64,000 bases of DNA from NCBI RefSeq assembly GCF_000019905.1, contig NC_010556.1, forward strand, positions 2,382,001 through 2,446,000, in the 5' to 3' direction. The DNA is from Exiguobacterium artemiae 255-15 (GTDB lineage: Bacteria; Bacillota; Bacilli; Exiguobacteriales; Exiguobacteriaceae). Numbering within the stretch: position 1 is the first letter of the stretch; every line of letters begins with the position of its first letter. The notes below the pieces were generated by a model. The model made no database searches and was not told the origin of the DNA. It worked only from the letters and a program-made list of their open reading frames with translations. The position numbers and the translations under genes were made by a program. Positions 51,178 to 60,258 of this stretch are shown here, piece after piece.

Positions 51178-52299
51178 TCAGGTGTTTCGTGATTTTTTCC
51201 GTCCATATGTGACAGTTCTCCAAAAAGTCTCGACCGGCCCTTGACGATAGCGCTTTAAGTACCAGCTCGAGAAGATGACTTGTACAACCAATACCGCGAT
51301 GACGAGCAACGTACCTTGCCAGAGCGGAATCGTCCCGTACCGTCCGGTCATGAACAACACCAGTGTAAAGATGACCGTCTGCATGAGGTAATTCGTCAAC
51401 GCCATCCGTCCCAATACTTGAAATCCGCTTAACGGACGCCCAAACCGGACGAGTAAGGCAATTCCCGCCGCATATGCGACAGCAAGGGTACGACCCGACA
51501 GCCAGACGAAAAAGTAATTGGCCAATCCGTCCGGGAAACGCCCTTGATGAATCTGAACAATCGGATAGAGCAACGGCAACGACAGCAACAGACTGGCACC
51601 AAACACAAGACGAATCGTCCGGGTCGCCGGCGGACGGACCGTGAATCGTTCCATCAAGTAGGCTCCGATTAAAAACAGGGAAAGAATTTCCGGCCAGATT
51701 GCCAGAGAATTCGTTAAACCGTGCGGCAATTGAACGGTCGCATGATAGATGACGAATGCCGCGACGTCATGTGCCGCCACGATTGATTGCAGCGTCGTAT
51801 CCGGGTCCGGAATCGACCGGTCGCCGACGGACTCGGCATATTGATAAATCGACAGATACCGAAAGAAGACATACAGCTGTAAGGCGAGAGCGGCCCACAG
51901 CTTCGTCGACGGTCGTGTCTGAACGAACGCAAGCAGCATCAGACCGCACAGGGCATAGGTCTGCAGGATATCTCCTCTCCAGAACAGCAGATGGATGAGA
52001 CCGAACAGAAATAGAGCGAGTAAACGGCGGACGAAAATCCACAGTGATTTTCGCTTCATCCGTAACCGGTGGATGAATAGAATGAAGCCGGCTCCGAATA
52101 AAACGCTGAACAGCGTATAGAATTTCGTTTGGATGAACAAGTCAAACAGGAGACGCAACAGCTGATCGGTGCTCCCCATTTCGCGCGTGAAACGTTCGCC
52201 GAGAAAGCTCGGCATATTAACAAAGAGGATGCCGCATAAAGCGAATCCCCGCAACACATCCAGATAGATAATTCGGTCGGCTCTTTCAATCGGATTCAT
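51178..52299 (-). CDS. DUF418/YeiB-like membrane protein
   Basis: 373 residues with about nine hydrophobic helices. The start RIIYLDVLRGFALCGILFVNM (DxxRGxAxxGI) and ending with YLKRYRQGPVETFWRTVTYG are family signatures (DUF418). Related to acyltransferase-type membrane proteins; function unknown. On the tagO strand, 55 bases beyond the tagO end, past a hairpin at 52318-52352 that lacks a T-run. Confidence 0.85.
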   Translation of the reverse strand: MNPIERADRIIYLDVLRGFALCGILFVNMPSFLGERFTREMGSTDQLLRLLFDLFIQTKFYTLFSVLFGAGFILFIHRLRMKRKSLWIFVRRLLALFLFGLIHLLFWRGDILQTYALCGLMLLAFVQTRPSTKLWAALALQLYVFFRYLSIYQYAESVGDRSIPDPDTTLQSIVAAHDVAAFVIYHATVQLPHGLTNSLAIWPEILSLFLIGAYLMERFTVRPPATRTIRLVFGASLLLSLPLLYPIVQIHQGRFPDGLANYFFVWLSGRTLAVAYAAGIALLVRFGRPLSGFQVLGRMALTNYLMQTVIFTLVLFMTGRYGTIPLWQGTLLVIAVLVVQVIFSSWYLKRYRQGPVETFWRTVTYGRKKSRNT

Positions 52300-52354
52300 C
52301 TCGACTCCCCTATCGCCAAATCAGCCGCCCAAATTCCTTTGAGCGGCTGATTGG

Positions 52355-53398
52355 TCATTTTGATGTCATTCGTTCCAGCAAATTCAGTAACGGTCGATAG
52401 CGCTCGCCCAGTAATCCAAGCGATTCGACTAAAATATCGAGTACGAGCAATAACATCAGCAAGGAAACGAGTGCTCCAAGCGAAGTCGTTTGTGAAAAGA
52501 GGACCGCTGTCATCCCGAAGACGGCACACAATCCGTAAATGACGAGTACCGCCTGCCGCATCGTAAATCCAAGATCGAGTAACCGGTGATGAAGATGGGC
52601 TTTATCCGGTGCAAACGGTGGTTTTCCTTGTAATACCCGGCGCACAATCGCAAACAGCGTATCGGAAATCGGGATGCCGAGCAGGATGACCGGCACCGCG
52701 AGTGAAAACAGGGTGACGTTCTTGAAACCAAGCAACGACAAAACACCCAACATGTATCCGAGGAATAACGCACCGGTGTCTCCCATGAAAATCTTGGCCG
52801 GATAAAAGTTGTGGAACAGAAAACCAAATGTACTCATCAATAAAAGAATCGCGACAATCGTCACGTAGACATTGCCCTGAATGACGGCCAGGCTGATCAG
52901 CGTCAGCAGGACAATACTTGAAACCCCTGCCGCCAGTCCGTCGAGTCCGTCAATCAGATTGACGGCATTTGTGATGCCGATGACCCAGAGAAACGTCAGC
53001 GGGACACTCCACCAGCCGAGATACAATTGTTGATCAAACGGCAGATTGATAAACTCAATCCGGATCCCGCCGTTTAAGACGACCACGGCCGCGACGATCT
53101 GCCCCATCAGTTTCAGCCGGGCATTTAATTGAAAACGGTCATCGAGTGCGCCTGTCAAAATCACGACAAAGCCTCCGACCAGAATATGTGTCGCATACGG
53201 GCTTGAAGGTTGCAAAATAAAGTAACCGATCATAAATGCAATGTAAATCGCAAGACCGCCTAAACGCGGCATAATTCGTACGTGTACCTTTCGCGCGTCC
53301 GGACTGTCAACGGCACCGACGGCAATCGCAAAGCGTTTTACGACGGGTGTGATCAGTAAGGCCGCGATAAAACAGACAATGGACGCCGTCCATAACAT
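52355..53398 (-). CDS. tagO: Undecaprenyl-phosphate GlcNAc-1-phosphate transferase TagO
   Basis: 347 residues, ten or eleven membrane helices, MraY/WecA family. Seen: DSPDARKVHVRIMPRLGGLAIY, NAVNLIDGLDGLAAGVS (catalytic DGLDG) and FMGDTGALFLGY, plus the HLHHRLLDLG loop. Starts wall teichoic acid synthesis by putting GlcNAc-phosphate on the lipid carrier. B. subtilis tagO is in the same neighbourhood. Confidence 0.95.
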   Translation of the reverse strand: MLWTASIVCFIAALLITPVVKRFAIAVGAVDSPDARKVHVRIMPRLGGLAIYIAFMIGYFILQPSSPYATHILVGGFVVILTGALDDRFQLNARLKLMGQIVAAVVVLNGGIRIEFINLPFDQQLYLGWWSVPLTFLWVIGITNAVNLIDGLDGLAAGVSSIVLLTLISLAVIQGNVYVTIVAILLLMSTFGFLFHNFYPAKIFMGDTGALFLGYMLGVLSLLGFKNVTLFSLAVPVILLGIPISDTLFAIVRRVLQGKPPFAPDKAHLHHRLLDLGFTMRQAVLVIYGLCAVFGMTAVLFSQTTSLGALVSLLMLLLVLDILVESLGLLGERYRPLLNLLERMTSK

Positions 53399-53431
53399 AA
53401 TAACATCACGCTCCTGCGCGAATTATATCAT

Positions 53432-53458
53432 AAAAAAAAAGAGCCGACGAGCGGCTCA
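53432..53458 (-). terminator. Terminator of the Rok-like gene
   Basis: GAGCCG/CGGCTC stem with nine T; the hairpin overlaps the stop codon of the gene at 53456. Confidence 0.85.
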
Positions 53459-53857
53459 CATGAAGATTGGGACTTCTGCAGATGGATCATATGTATAGAT
53501 GCCACGTCCGACTTTTTTAATCGCCGGATTCGCTTGTTCCACTTTTGCCATCAGTTGATAAATGTTGCTGATTTGGTGACGGTACCGGAGTTCCAGTTCC
53601 ATTTGAATGTCCCGTGCCGACATTGATTCACGTTCACGCATCAAGTCGCTGATTTGATGGACATAAACTTCCAGTGGGTAACGTTGGTTGACTCGGCGTT
53701 GCTTGAGCGGACGCTCCTGTGTCACGGCAACTTCTTTTGCCGAATCACTTGTTCCCCGACTTAATTCTGCGATTAAATATTCAGCGCGCCGTTGCAGACG
53801 ACGGTATTCCTCTTCAATTTCCATCAGTTCTCGGTAGATATGTTCACTCGATCCCAT
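53456..53857 (-). CDS. Rok-like DNA-binding protein
   Basis: 133 residues: an N-terminal coiled coil (about 1-40, EEEYRRLQRRAEYLIAEL), a polar basic linker, and a C-terminal domain (about 65-130) with the layout of the Rok winged helix: ARDIQMELELRYRHQISNIYQLM then NPAIKKVGRGIYTYD, comparable with the end of B. subtilis Rok (PNMTTFMQSLIK...PEVKKPYRGQYIL). Rok coats AT-rich DNA and represses comK. The gene is preceded by very AT-rich DNA, fitting autoregulation. The match is by eye and moderate; another small winged-helix protein is possible. Confidence 0.5.
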   Translation of the reverse strand: MGSSEHIYRELMEIEEEYRRLQRRAEYLIAELSRGTSDSAKEVAVTQERPLKQRRVNQRYPLEVYVHQISDLMRERESMSARDIQMELELRYRHQISNIYQLMAKVEQANPAIKKVGRGIYTYDPSAEVPIFM

Positions 53858-54149
53858 TTGTTAACCCACTTTCCTAAATTAAACATAAATATTTCAATTA
53901 TGTTTCAATTGTATGTTTTTTGAAATAAAATAAGATACAATTTTCCTCTTTAATATATAATTTTATTATACATTTAATTATTCTGTAATATTTTTCTCTC
54001 GTTGGTTGTCACTTGACTACACTTCATATTAACAGAAAGGAGATAGAACGGAACAGATAAATTATAAATTAAACTATTTTAAAAATACTTAATTGACTAT
54101 ATAAGCATTTCTAAGTATTCATTCTACTTAAAAGGAGACTGGAAATTTA
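53858..54149. promoter_or_regulatory. Very AT-rich divergent intergenic region
   Basis: About 290 bases between the Rok-like gene and the amidase gene, with long runs of A and T (for example around 53880-53980 and 54060-54130). Several -10-like hexamers occur in both directions; none can be singled out. Such DNA is typical of Rok- or H-NS-like silenced regions. Confidence 0.5.
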
Positions 54150-55631
54150 ATGGACAAATTAACTAAAATCCTCACAATGACGCTAGTACTTTTGCTTCTG
54201 GTGACCATCGCTTTTCCGTCCTCATTAGTATCGGCTGCTTCCGGCGTAACGTTTACGAAAACGACCTATCAAACGACAGATTTACTGAATTTACGTTCGT
54301 CCGACTCAGTTTCCTCCAAAAAATTAACGACGATCCCGAAAAAAACGTCGCTGACGTCCAACTACCGGATCGGTGACTGGTACCTTGTCACCCACAACGG
54401 AAAGACCGGTTACGTACTCGGTCAATACTTAACGAAAGTCGTCAGCGGGACGGCCTTCGCGAAGACGGCCTACCAGACGACGGATGCTTTATCGTTGCGT
54501 CAGGATGCTTCGACATCTTCAGTCCGCCTTTTGACCATTCCGGTCAAGACGACGGTTACGTCGAGCTTCCGTGACGGCAATTGGTACAAAGTGACGTATA
54601 ACAATAAAACCGGTTTCGTATCGGGTGCCTATCTAAAGAAAGTGACGGCATCGTCGACAGCCTATACGACGACGGAACGGCTGAACTTCCGGACTGCACC
54701 GACGACATCTGGCGCTCTATTGATGACGATTCCGAGCAATCAAGTCGTCCAGTCCTTATCCGTCAGCTCCAACTGGCACAAAATCAGTTACGGTGGGAAA
54801 ACTGGATATGTCATGGGGACGTATTTAAAAAAAGAGACGGCTTCTCCGACCGTCCCGACTGCCGGAACGGCGGATTACAGCGGTAGCAAGATGTACGTTC
54901 TGATTGATGCCGGAAGCACCGTCGCCTTACGGGCATCCGCTTCCGTTCTCAGCGGACAAATCACCCGTCTCGGCCGTGGTACACCGGTTGTCGTGACAAA
55001 CAATCTTCATAAGACACGTGGTTTTTTAGCTGTCCAAACAGCTGACGGACGTCGCGGTTATGTGGAAGCTACTTATTTGACGCTCTTTCAACCGAGTCCG
55101 GCTAATCGTCCATTGATTGTCCTCGATCCCGGACACGGTGCTTACGATCCGGGCGCTGTCCGGGCAGGACTCGCAGAACGGGACATCGTCCTGTCTGTTG
55201 CCCGTCAAGTCGCCGGTCTGCTGGCAGGAAAAGTGGATTTGACGTTAACACGCTACACAAACGATTATTATCCGTCACTCGGCGACCGGAGTGCGATGGC
55301 AAACGCTTTGTCGACGTCACGGTTCGTCAGCATCCATATCAATGCTTCGAATGGTACCAGTGCGTCCGGTGCGGAAAGTTACTACTATAAGGGAACAACT
55401 TCCGTTCAGCTCGCACAGGCGATTCAGCAACGGCTGACAGGTTACGCCGGCATGCGCGACCGCGGTGTCCACTTTGCCAATTATGCTGTCATTCGCGGAA
55501 CGCAGGCACCGGCCGTCCTGGCGGAACTCGGTTTCCTATCGAATGCGTCAGATCGTGCGAAACTGGCAGACCCCGCTTATCAGGCACGTTATGCCCAAGC
55601 GATTGCCGACGGTATTCTCGCGACACTTTAA
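54150..55631 (+). CDS. N-acetylmuramoyl-L-alanine amidase with four SH3b domains
   Basis: 493 residues. Signal peptide (1-31, ending VSA), then SH3b wall-binding domains at about 35-98, 103-167, 169-230 and 245-310 (LNLRSSDSVSSKKL, LSLRQDASTSSVRL, LNFRTAPTTSGALL and VALRASASVLSGQI), and an Amidase_3 domain (about 320-493). Zinc ligands are visible: His in VLDPGHGAYDPG, Glu in GLAERDIVL and His in FVSIHINASN; the catalytic Glu is in AVLAELGFLSN. Cuts the bond between MurNAc and L-Ala. AAAGGAG ribosome site; own terminator. Confidence 0.95.
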   Translation: MDKLTKILTMTLVLLLLVTIAFPSSLVSAASGVTFTKTTYQTTDLLNLRSSDSVSSKKLTTIPKKTSLTSNYRIGDWYLVTHNGKTGYVLGQYLTKVVSGTAFAKTAYQTTDALSLRQDASTSSVRLLTIPVKTTVTSSFRDGNWYKVTYNNKTGFVSGAYLKKVTASSTAYTTTERLNFRTAPTTSGALLMTIPSNQVVQSLSVSSNWHKISYGGKTGYVMGTYLKKETASPTVPTAGTADYSGSKMYVLIDAGSTVALRASASVLSGQITRLGRGTPVVVTNNLHKTRGFLAVQTADGRRGYVEATYLTLFQPSPANRPLIVLDPGHGAYDPGAVRAGLAERDIVLSVARQVAGLLAGKVDLTLTRYTNDYYPSLGDRSAMANALSTSRFVSIHINASNGTSASGAESYYYKGTTSVQLAQAIQQRLTGYAGMRDRGVHFANYAVIRGTQAPAVLAELGFLSNASDRAKLADPAYQARYAQAIADGILATL

Positions 55632-55643
55632 GTTCAAAGACTG

Positions 55644-55681
55644 TAAAACGCTCATTCCGTCTATCGGAACGAGCGTTTTTT
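55644..55681 (+). terminator. Terminator of the amidase gene
   Basis: AAAACGCTCATTCCG/CGGAACGAGCGTTTTTT hairpin. Confidence 0.92.
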
Positions 55682-55686
55682 ATATG

Positions 55687-55720
55687 ACAAAAGGACCGCT
55701 CAGGGAAGCGGTCCTTTTGT
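55687..55720. terminator. Second, palindromic hairpin between amidase and pgmB
   Basis: Perfect arms ACAAAAGGACCGCT/AGCGGTCCTTTTGT. Could stop transcription in both directions. Confidence 0.7.
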
Positions 55721-55747
55721 ACTCACATGAAAAGAGATTGATCATAT

Positions 55748-55779
55748 AAAACCATCTGCCATCAGGGAATGGCGGATGT
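55748..55779 (-). terminator. Terminator of pgmB
   Basis: CATCCGCCAT/ATGGCAGATG stem then GTTTTAT on the minus strand, four bases after the stop. Confidence 0.7.
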
Positions 55780-55782
55780 TCA

Positions 55783-56445
55783 TTAGCGACTAGCTAGAAT
55801 CTGCTCAAGGGAAAGCAAATCCGTCGAATCGACACGATAGTCTGCCTCATGTAACGTCGTTTCCGGACCGACTCCGACAGCATACATACCCGCTGCGTGA
55901 ATGGCCGTGATTCCTGCCGCTGCATCTTCTACACCGATGCAACGTTCAGGTGCGACGCCAAGCGCCTCTGCTGCCCGTAAAAACACTTCAGGGTGTGGTT
56001 TTGACTGGGCGACGGTTGCCGCATCGACGATGTCATCAAAATAGTGCCGGACTCCAAGTGCCTCAACGACAGTCAACGCATTTTTAGAAGCTGACGCCAT
56101 TCCGATTTTCAGCCCAGTCGCACGGATTTCATCCAGGAATGCAATGATTCCCGGTAAAAGATCCTGTTCTGAAATATGTTGGATCAACGTGACGTAATGG
56201 TCGTTCTTTTTCGTTGCGAGCGCTTCTTTTTCCTGAGCGGTAAAAGCATCCTGCTTCCCGCCAAGTATCAAAATCCGCTCCAGTGAATCGGTCCGACTGA
56301 CGCCTTTCAGTGTTTCGTTGAACTCCCGGTCGAACGGAATGTCCAACTCCTCACCCAGTTGTTTCCAAGCCAGATAATGATACTCGGCTGTATCGGTAAT
56401 TACGCCGTCCAAGTCAAAAATGACCGCTTCAATCGTTGGTGCCAT
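55783..56445 (-). CDS. pgmB: Beta-phosphoglucomutase
   Basis: 220 residues, HAD family. Nucleophile DLDGVITDT (Asp 11, acid/base Asp 13), motif II MASASKN (about 118), Lys and Glu-Asp motif KPHPEVF ... GVEDAAAG. Converts beta-glucose-1-phosphate to glucose-6-phosphate in maltose, trehalose or kojibiose breakdown. It stands alone without the usual glycoside phosphorylase, and has two cre-like boxes upstream, fitting control by CcpA. Confidence 0.93.
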   Translation of the reverse strand: MAPTIEAVIFDLDGVITDTAEYHYLAWKQLGEELDIPFDREFNETLKGVSRTDSLERILILGGKQDAFTAQEKEALATKKNDHYVTLIQHISEQDLLPGIIAFLDEIRATGLKIGMASASKNALTVVEALGVRHYFDDIVDAATVAQSKPHPEVFLRAAEALGVAPERCIGVEDAAAGITAIHAAGMYAVGVGPETTLHEADYRVDSTDLLSLEQILASR

Positions 56446-56500
56446 CCGACATCCATCCTTTCATCCATCGTACATGAAAGACAAGAAATCGAATGATTTG

Positions 56501-56514
56501 CGCAAACGATTGCA
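56501..56514. promoter_or_regulatory. cre-like box 1 upstream of pgmB
   Basis: CGCAAACGATTGCA matches the CcpA site TGNAANCGNNNNCA at all fixed positions but the first. Confidence 0.5.
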
Positions 56515-56600
56515 CTTGCCTCAAGAATTATTTTACCTGTTCCCCTTCCCCTTTGCAAGCGTTATCAAAAAACAAATCCAAATCGTTTCCCTTTCTAGAA

Positions 56601-56614
56601 AGAAACCGTTTTCA
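56601..56614. promoter_or_regulatory. cre-like box 2 upstream of pgmB and secA2
   Basis: AGAAACCGTTTTCA matches TGNAANCGNNNNCA at all fixed positions but the first. It lies 108 bases before secA2, so it could affect either gene. Confidence 0.45.
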
Positions 56615-56721
56615 ATTTCAAGGGAATGTTTTACTTATTTCGTTCTTTTCTATTCGTTTTACAATTTTTAACTGTTATAATAAAAGCGAGTTTGACAGTC
56701 GAACCGAAGGAGTGACCAATC

Positions 56722-59082
56722 ATGTTTCAGCGCGTTAAACAATTAATAGATGAACAGAGTCGCAGAATGCGTCGTTATGAAAAAACCGTTTTATTAATTA
56801 ACAGCTTAGAAGCAGAAATGGAACAAAAAACGGATGAAGAACTACAGCTTTTGACCACATCTTTGAAAAATCGTCTGCAGGCCGGTGAGAAAATCGAGGC
56901 AATCACCGTGACGGCCTTTGCCCTTGTCCGGGAAGCCAGCAAGCGGACACTCGGTCTTCGTCATTACGATGTCCAGTTGATCGGCGGACTCGCCCTTCTG
57001 TCCGGACATATCGCCGAAATGGCGACCGGTGAGGGAAAAACACTCGTCGCGTCACTCGCTAGTTTCACCCAGGCCCTGCACGGTCAAGGGGTCCATGTCA
57101 TCACCGTCAACGAATACCTCGCTCAGCGTGATGCGGAACAGATTGGTCAGATTCACCGTTTCCTGGGTTTGACGGTCGGCATCAATTCAGCAGAACTGTC
57201 ATTCGAAGAAAAACAGCAGGCTTATGCCGCTGATATTACATACGGAGTCGGAACGGAATTCGGCTTCGACTATCTGCGGGACCATTTGGTCATGCGGCAG
57301 GAAGATCGTCTGCAACGTCCCCTCCGCTTCGCGTTAATCGATGAAGTCGACAGTGTTTTGATCGACGAAGCCAAAACCCCTCTCATCATGGCGGAACGGG
57401 ACACCGTTCACGAAGGTTTACAACAGTTGGTCCGTCATGTCGTCAAAGACTTTAAAGAAGACGCCGATTATACGTTCGATGAAGAAATCAAGGCGGTCGC
57501 CTTAACGGATCAAGGCATCGAGACGATTGAGCGGACTTTCGGCATCGATCAGCTGTTTGCAGCGGAACATGCTGTCTTGTTCCATTATGTCATTCAGGCG
57601 CTGCGGGCTCATGTCGTTCTCCAAAGAGACGTTGATTACATCGTCAAGGACGATAAGATTGCACTCGTCGACCTGTTCACCGGTCGGTTGATGGAAGGAC
57701 GCAGTTTATCGGACGGTCTCCACCAAGCGCTTGAAGCGAAGGAACACGTCAGCGTGACCGAAGAAAATCGGACGACAGCGCAAATCACGATCCAGCATTA
57801 CTTCCGTCTCTATCAACACGTGTGCGGGATGACCGGGACCGCTGCCACTTCCCGTGATGAATTTTTGAAGACGTACCGGATGGATGTTGTATCGATTCCA
57901 CCGAACCGTCCGAAAATCCGAATCGATGAAGCGGATGTCCTGTTCTTGACGAGTCCTGAGAAATACAGCGCGATTGCGGCAGCGACCGAAACAGCTCATT
58001 CGACGGGGCAACCGGTCTTGATCGGAACGACTTCGATCGAACAATCCTTAAAGGTCGCCGACGTCCTCGATCAGCGGCACATTCCTTACGAGATTCTGAA
58101 CGCCAAAACGGTCGACCAGGAAATCCGGATCATCGAGTCCGCCGGCCGCCACGGCCGGGTGACGATTGCGACGAACATGGCAGGACGCGGAACGGATATC
58201 CTGCTCGATGATGCGGCGAAAGCGCAAGGCGGTCTGTTCGTCATCGGCACGGAACGTCACGAATCAGTCCGGATCGATAACCAGTTGCGTGGCCGGGCGG
58301 GACGTCAAGGAGATCCCGGTCTGACACGTTTCTACCTGTCGCTCGAAGATGAACTGCCTCGACGGTTTGCCCGTGAACGGTTAGAGCGCGTCAAAAAGAA
58401 GCTCGGTTCCGTCACCGGTCCGATCAGTGCAAAAGAAGCTCAGCAGCTGATGGCTTATGCGCAGGAAACCTGCGAATCGGTCAACCGCAGCGTCCGTGAC
58501 GATCTCGTCCAACTCGAGGAAGTCATCAGTGAACAACGTCTTGCCATCTATCGTCTCCGCAATCAAATCGTTGATTCGGCGACACTGGACCAATTCGTCC
58601 AGCCGTTTGCCGCCCGGACCGTCCACGCCTATCTCGATCAGTATTTGACGGACGACCTCGTTCCGGAAGAATGGCCGATTGAATTATTGACGACGGAACT
58701 GGAACAATTGTTGCATCAGCCGGTCGAACTGCCTCTGGCTGACTCGATTGAAACAATCAAACAGCAACTGGAACCGTTCATTGCTGCGGTCGACCAGCGA
58801 ATGGCCTTACAGATCACCGAAGATGAAGAAACGGCGCGACGGTTCATGTTACTGGCACTCGATGAGCAGTGGACGAGTCATTTGACAGCGATGAATTCCC
58901 TCAAGGAAGGGATTCATTTACGCAGCTACGGTCAAGAACAGCCGGTCCGGATTTTCGAACGGGAAGGTATGGATTATTTCCGTTATGCGATCTTCAGTTT
59001 TGAAAAACAAGTCGTTTCCGGACTATGCCGTCTGGAAGAAACCACTCTGCAAGGAGGACTGCTTCATGCAACCGTCGATTGA
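56722..59082 (+). CDS. secA2: Accessory preprotein translocase ATPase SecA2
   Basis: 786 residues. Walker A GEGKT at 103-107, DEVD in ALIDEVDSVLIDEAKTP (about 208), and [13 protein letters not shown] near 525, all intact. It lacks the C-terminal linker and SEC-C zinc site found in the other SecA of this window and is 53 residues shorter. Accessory SecA2 proteins serve a limited set of exported proteins. Its end overlaps the SLAP gene by 17 bases, which points to export of S-layer proteins, as known for SecA2-SlaP of the B. cereus group. GAAGGAG ribosome site. Confidence 0.93.
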   Translation: MFQRVKQLIDEQSRRMRRYEKTVLLINSLEAEMEQKTDEELQLLTTSLKNRLQAGEKIEAITVTAFALVREASKRTLGLRHYDVQLIGGLALLSGHIAEMATGEGKTLVASLASFTQALHGQGVHVITVNEYLAQRDAEQIGQIHRFLGLTVGINSAELSFEEKQQAYAADITYGVGTEFGFDYLRDHLVMRQEDRLQRPLRFALIDEVDSVLIDEAKTPLIMAERDTVHEGLQQLVRHVVKDFKEDADYTFDEEIKAVALTDQGIETIERTFGIDQLFAAEHAVLFHYVIQALRAHVVLQRDVDYIVKDDKIALVDLFTGRLMEGRSLSDGLHQALEAKEHVSVTEENRTTAQITIQHYFRLYQHVCGMTGTAATSRDEFLKTYRMDVVSIPPNRPKIRIDEADVLFLTSPEKYSAIAAATETAHSTGQPVLIGTTSIEQSLKVADVLDQRHIPYEILNAKTVDQEIRIIESAGRHGRVTIATNMAGRGTDILLDDAAKAQGGLFVIGTERHESVRIDNQLRGRAGRQGDPGLTRFYLSLEDELPRRFARERLERVKKKLGSVTGPISAKEAQQLMAYAQETCESVNRSVRDDLVQLEEVISEQRLAIYRLRNQIVDSATLDQFVQPFAARTVHAYLDQYLTDDLVPEEWPIELLTTELEQLLHQPVELPLADSIETIKQQLEPFIAAVDQRMALQITEDEETARRFMLLALDEQWTSHLTAMNSLKEGIHLRSYGQEQPVRIFEREGMDYFRYAIFSFEKQVVSGLCRLEETTLQGGLLHATVD

Positions 59083-59824
59083 AGATGAAATTCAACCTGC
59101 GCTTTACTTTACCGAAGATATGCCGATCGTCAAAGAAGACGAGTATGTTTTTCGGTACGCACTCAATCAGTTACCGAAACTCGGACCGAATCAGTTGGCT
59201 ATCCACCTCTTTCAAGTATTGCAGACGGAACCGTTGCAACTGATTGCGTTGTTCCAAAATACACTTGAACGTTCTTTCCAGCTCAATGATCTGGTTGTCC
59301 TCGTCCTGTCAGGCGATCAGCTCGTCGCAAGGAAGACATTTACGATTGAAGAGGTACCGGTGTTGCTTCCGAAAGCGACCTTACCGCTTTGGCTCGACTT
59401 TTCGGAGGAAGAGCAGTTCGTCGAGTTGTCGACGCTTGATGCTTCGCTCGAACTGGTTTTCTCCAATGAACAGTTAACGGATCTCGTCATCGATGATTCC
59501 TTTACTGCTTCGGAGCAACGCCTGATTCGTCAAATTGCTTTCTCTCATCCTGCTCCACCGACAGACGGCTGGTCCTTGTTGCCGGTCTCAATTTTCAAAC
59601 AGGAACAGATCGTCGAGTCCATTTTACTGGTCCGCAATCCGAGTGGACAAACGCTCGAACTCGACTCACTTGCGTTTGAGTTGTTGCTTGGTGATCAGGT
59701 GGTCGCCGTAACCCGGCATGCCTCGGTGACCGTGTCTCCGCAAAGCGAACAAGCGGTCCGCCTGCTGTTTGACTGCACGGCACATCCGAGTGATGCTTTG
59801 GCTTTACGGTACCTGCCGGAATAA
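59066..59824 (+). CDS. Accessory Sec system S-layer assembly protein (SLAP domains)
   Basis: 252 residues with two related SLAP-type beta domains. Domain 1 (about 35-135) runs LPKLGPNQLAIHLFQVLQTE, LIALFQNTLERSFQLNDLVVLVL, DQLVARKTFTIEEV; domain 2 (about 160-252) runs PAPPTDGWSLLPVSIF, VESILLVRNPSGQTLELDSLAFELL, DQVVAVTRH. This is the layout of the protein encoded with secA2 in Bacillales, required for secretion of S-layer proteins. No signal peptide, so it acts in the cytoplasm. ATG at 59066 follows AAGGAGG inside secA2. No S-layer gene is in the window. Confidence 0.8.
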   Translation: MQPSIEDEIQPALYFTEDMPIVKEDEYVFRYALNQLPKLGPNQLAIHLFQVLQTEPLQLIALFQNTLERSFQLNDLVVLVLSGDQLVARKTFTIEEVPVLLPKATLPLWLDFSEEEQFVELSTLDASLELVFSNEQLTDLVIDDSFTASEQRLIRQIAFSHPAPPTDGWSLLPVSIFKQEQIVESILLVRNPSGQTLELDSLAFELLLGDQVVAVTRHASVTVSPQSEQAVRLLFDCTAHPSDALALRYLPE

Positions 59825-59831
59825 TTCCTTC

Positions 59832-59872
59832 AAAAAAAAGGGCTTCTCGTCAATGACGAAAAGCCCCTTTTG
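59832..59872. terminator. Bidirectional terminator
   Basis: AAAAAGGGCTTCTCGTCA/TGACGAAAAGCCCCTTTT hairpin between converging genes. Confidence 0.9.
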
Positions 59873-59874
59873 GA

Positions 59875-60207
59875 TTATCCTTTTAATAAACCGATGACAC
59901 GAACGTTGACCGCTTTCGGCTGGAATGCCAACATGTTTTCCATGTCTTGGGCAATCCGTTCCTGTACTTTTCCTGCTGTCTTGATAATCGACATCCCGTA
60001 TTTGATATGAACCGAAAGACTGACCGTAATGGCACCGTCCTCGTCTTCGACCTTCACGAGCTTAACCATCTGTTTTTCCTGTAACTTCGAATCGTCCTGA
60101 GTAAAAGCAATTCCTTCTGTTTCCTGAACCGCTACCCCGGCAATCACTTCAATCACTTGTTGAGAAACGTTGACGACACCATCCGCATTGTTTAAGTTAT
60201 ACGACAT
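59875..60207 (-). CDS. Asp23/Gls24 family envelope stress response protein
   Basis: 110 residues; NADGVVNVSQQVIEVIAGVAVQETEGIAF and a VSLSVHIKYGMSI strand followed by VQERIAQDMENML...VNVRVIG are the family pattern. Asp23-type proteins form a layer at the membrane and answer envelope stress. ATG at 60207 has GAAGGG upstream. The acyltransferase gene lies 51 bases upstream on the same strand. Confidence 0.92.
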   Translation of the reverse strand: MSYNLNNADGVVNVSQQVIEVIAGVAVQETEGIAFTQDDSKLQEKQMVKLVKVEDEDGAITVSLSVHIKYGMSIIKTAGKVQERIAQDMENMLAFQPKAVNVRVIGLLKG

Positions 60208-60258
60208 ACTTTCCACGCCCTTCATCTATTAATCGCTCTACTTTAAAGTGTATAGCAT

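Noticed and set aside
51714-52289. Arg/Ser-rich frames within the DUF418 gene
   Set aside because: Composition is typical of shifted frames; the membrane protein frame is clearly the real one.
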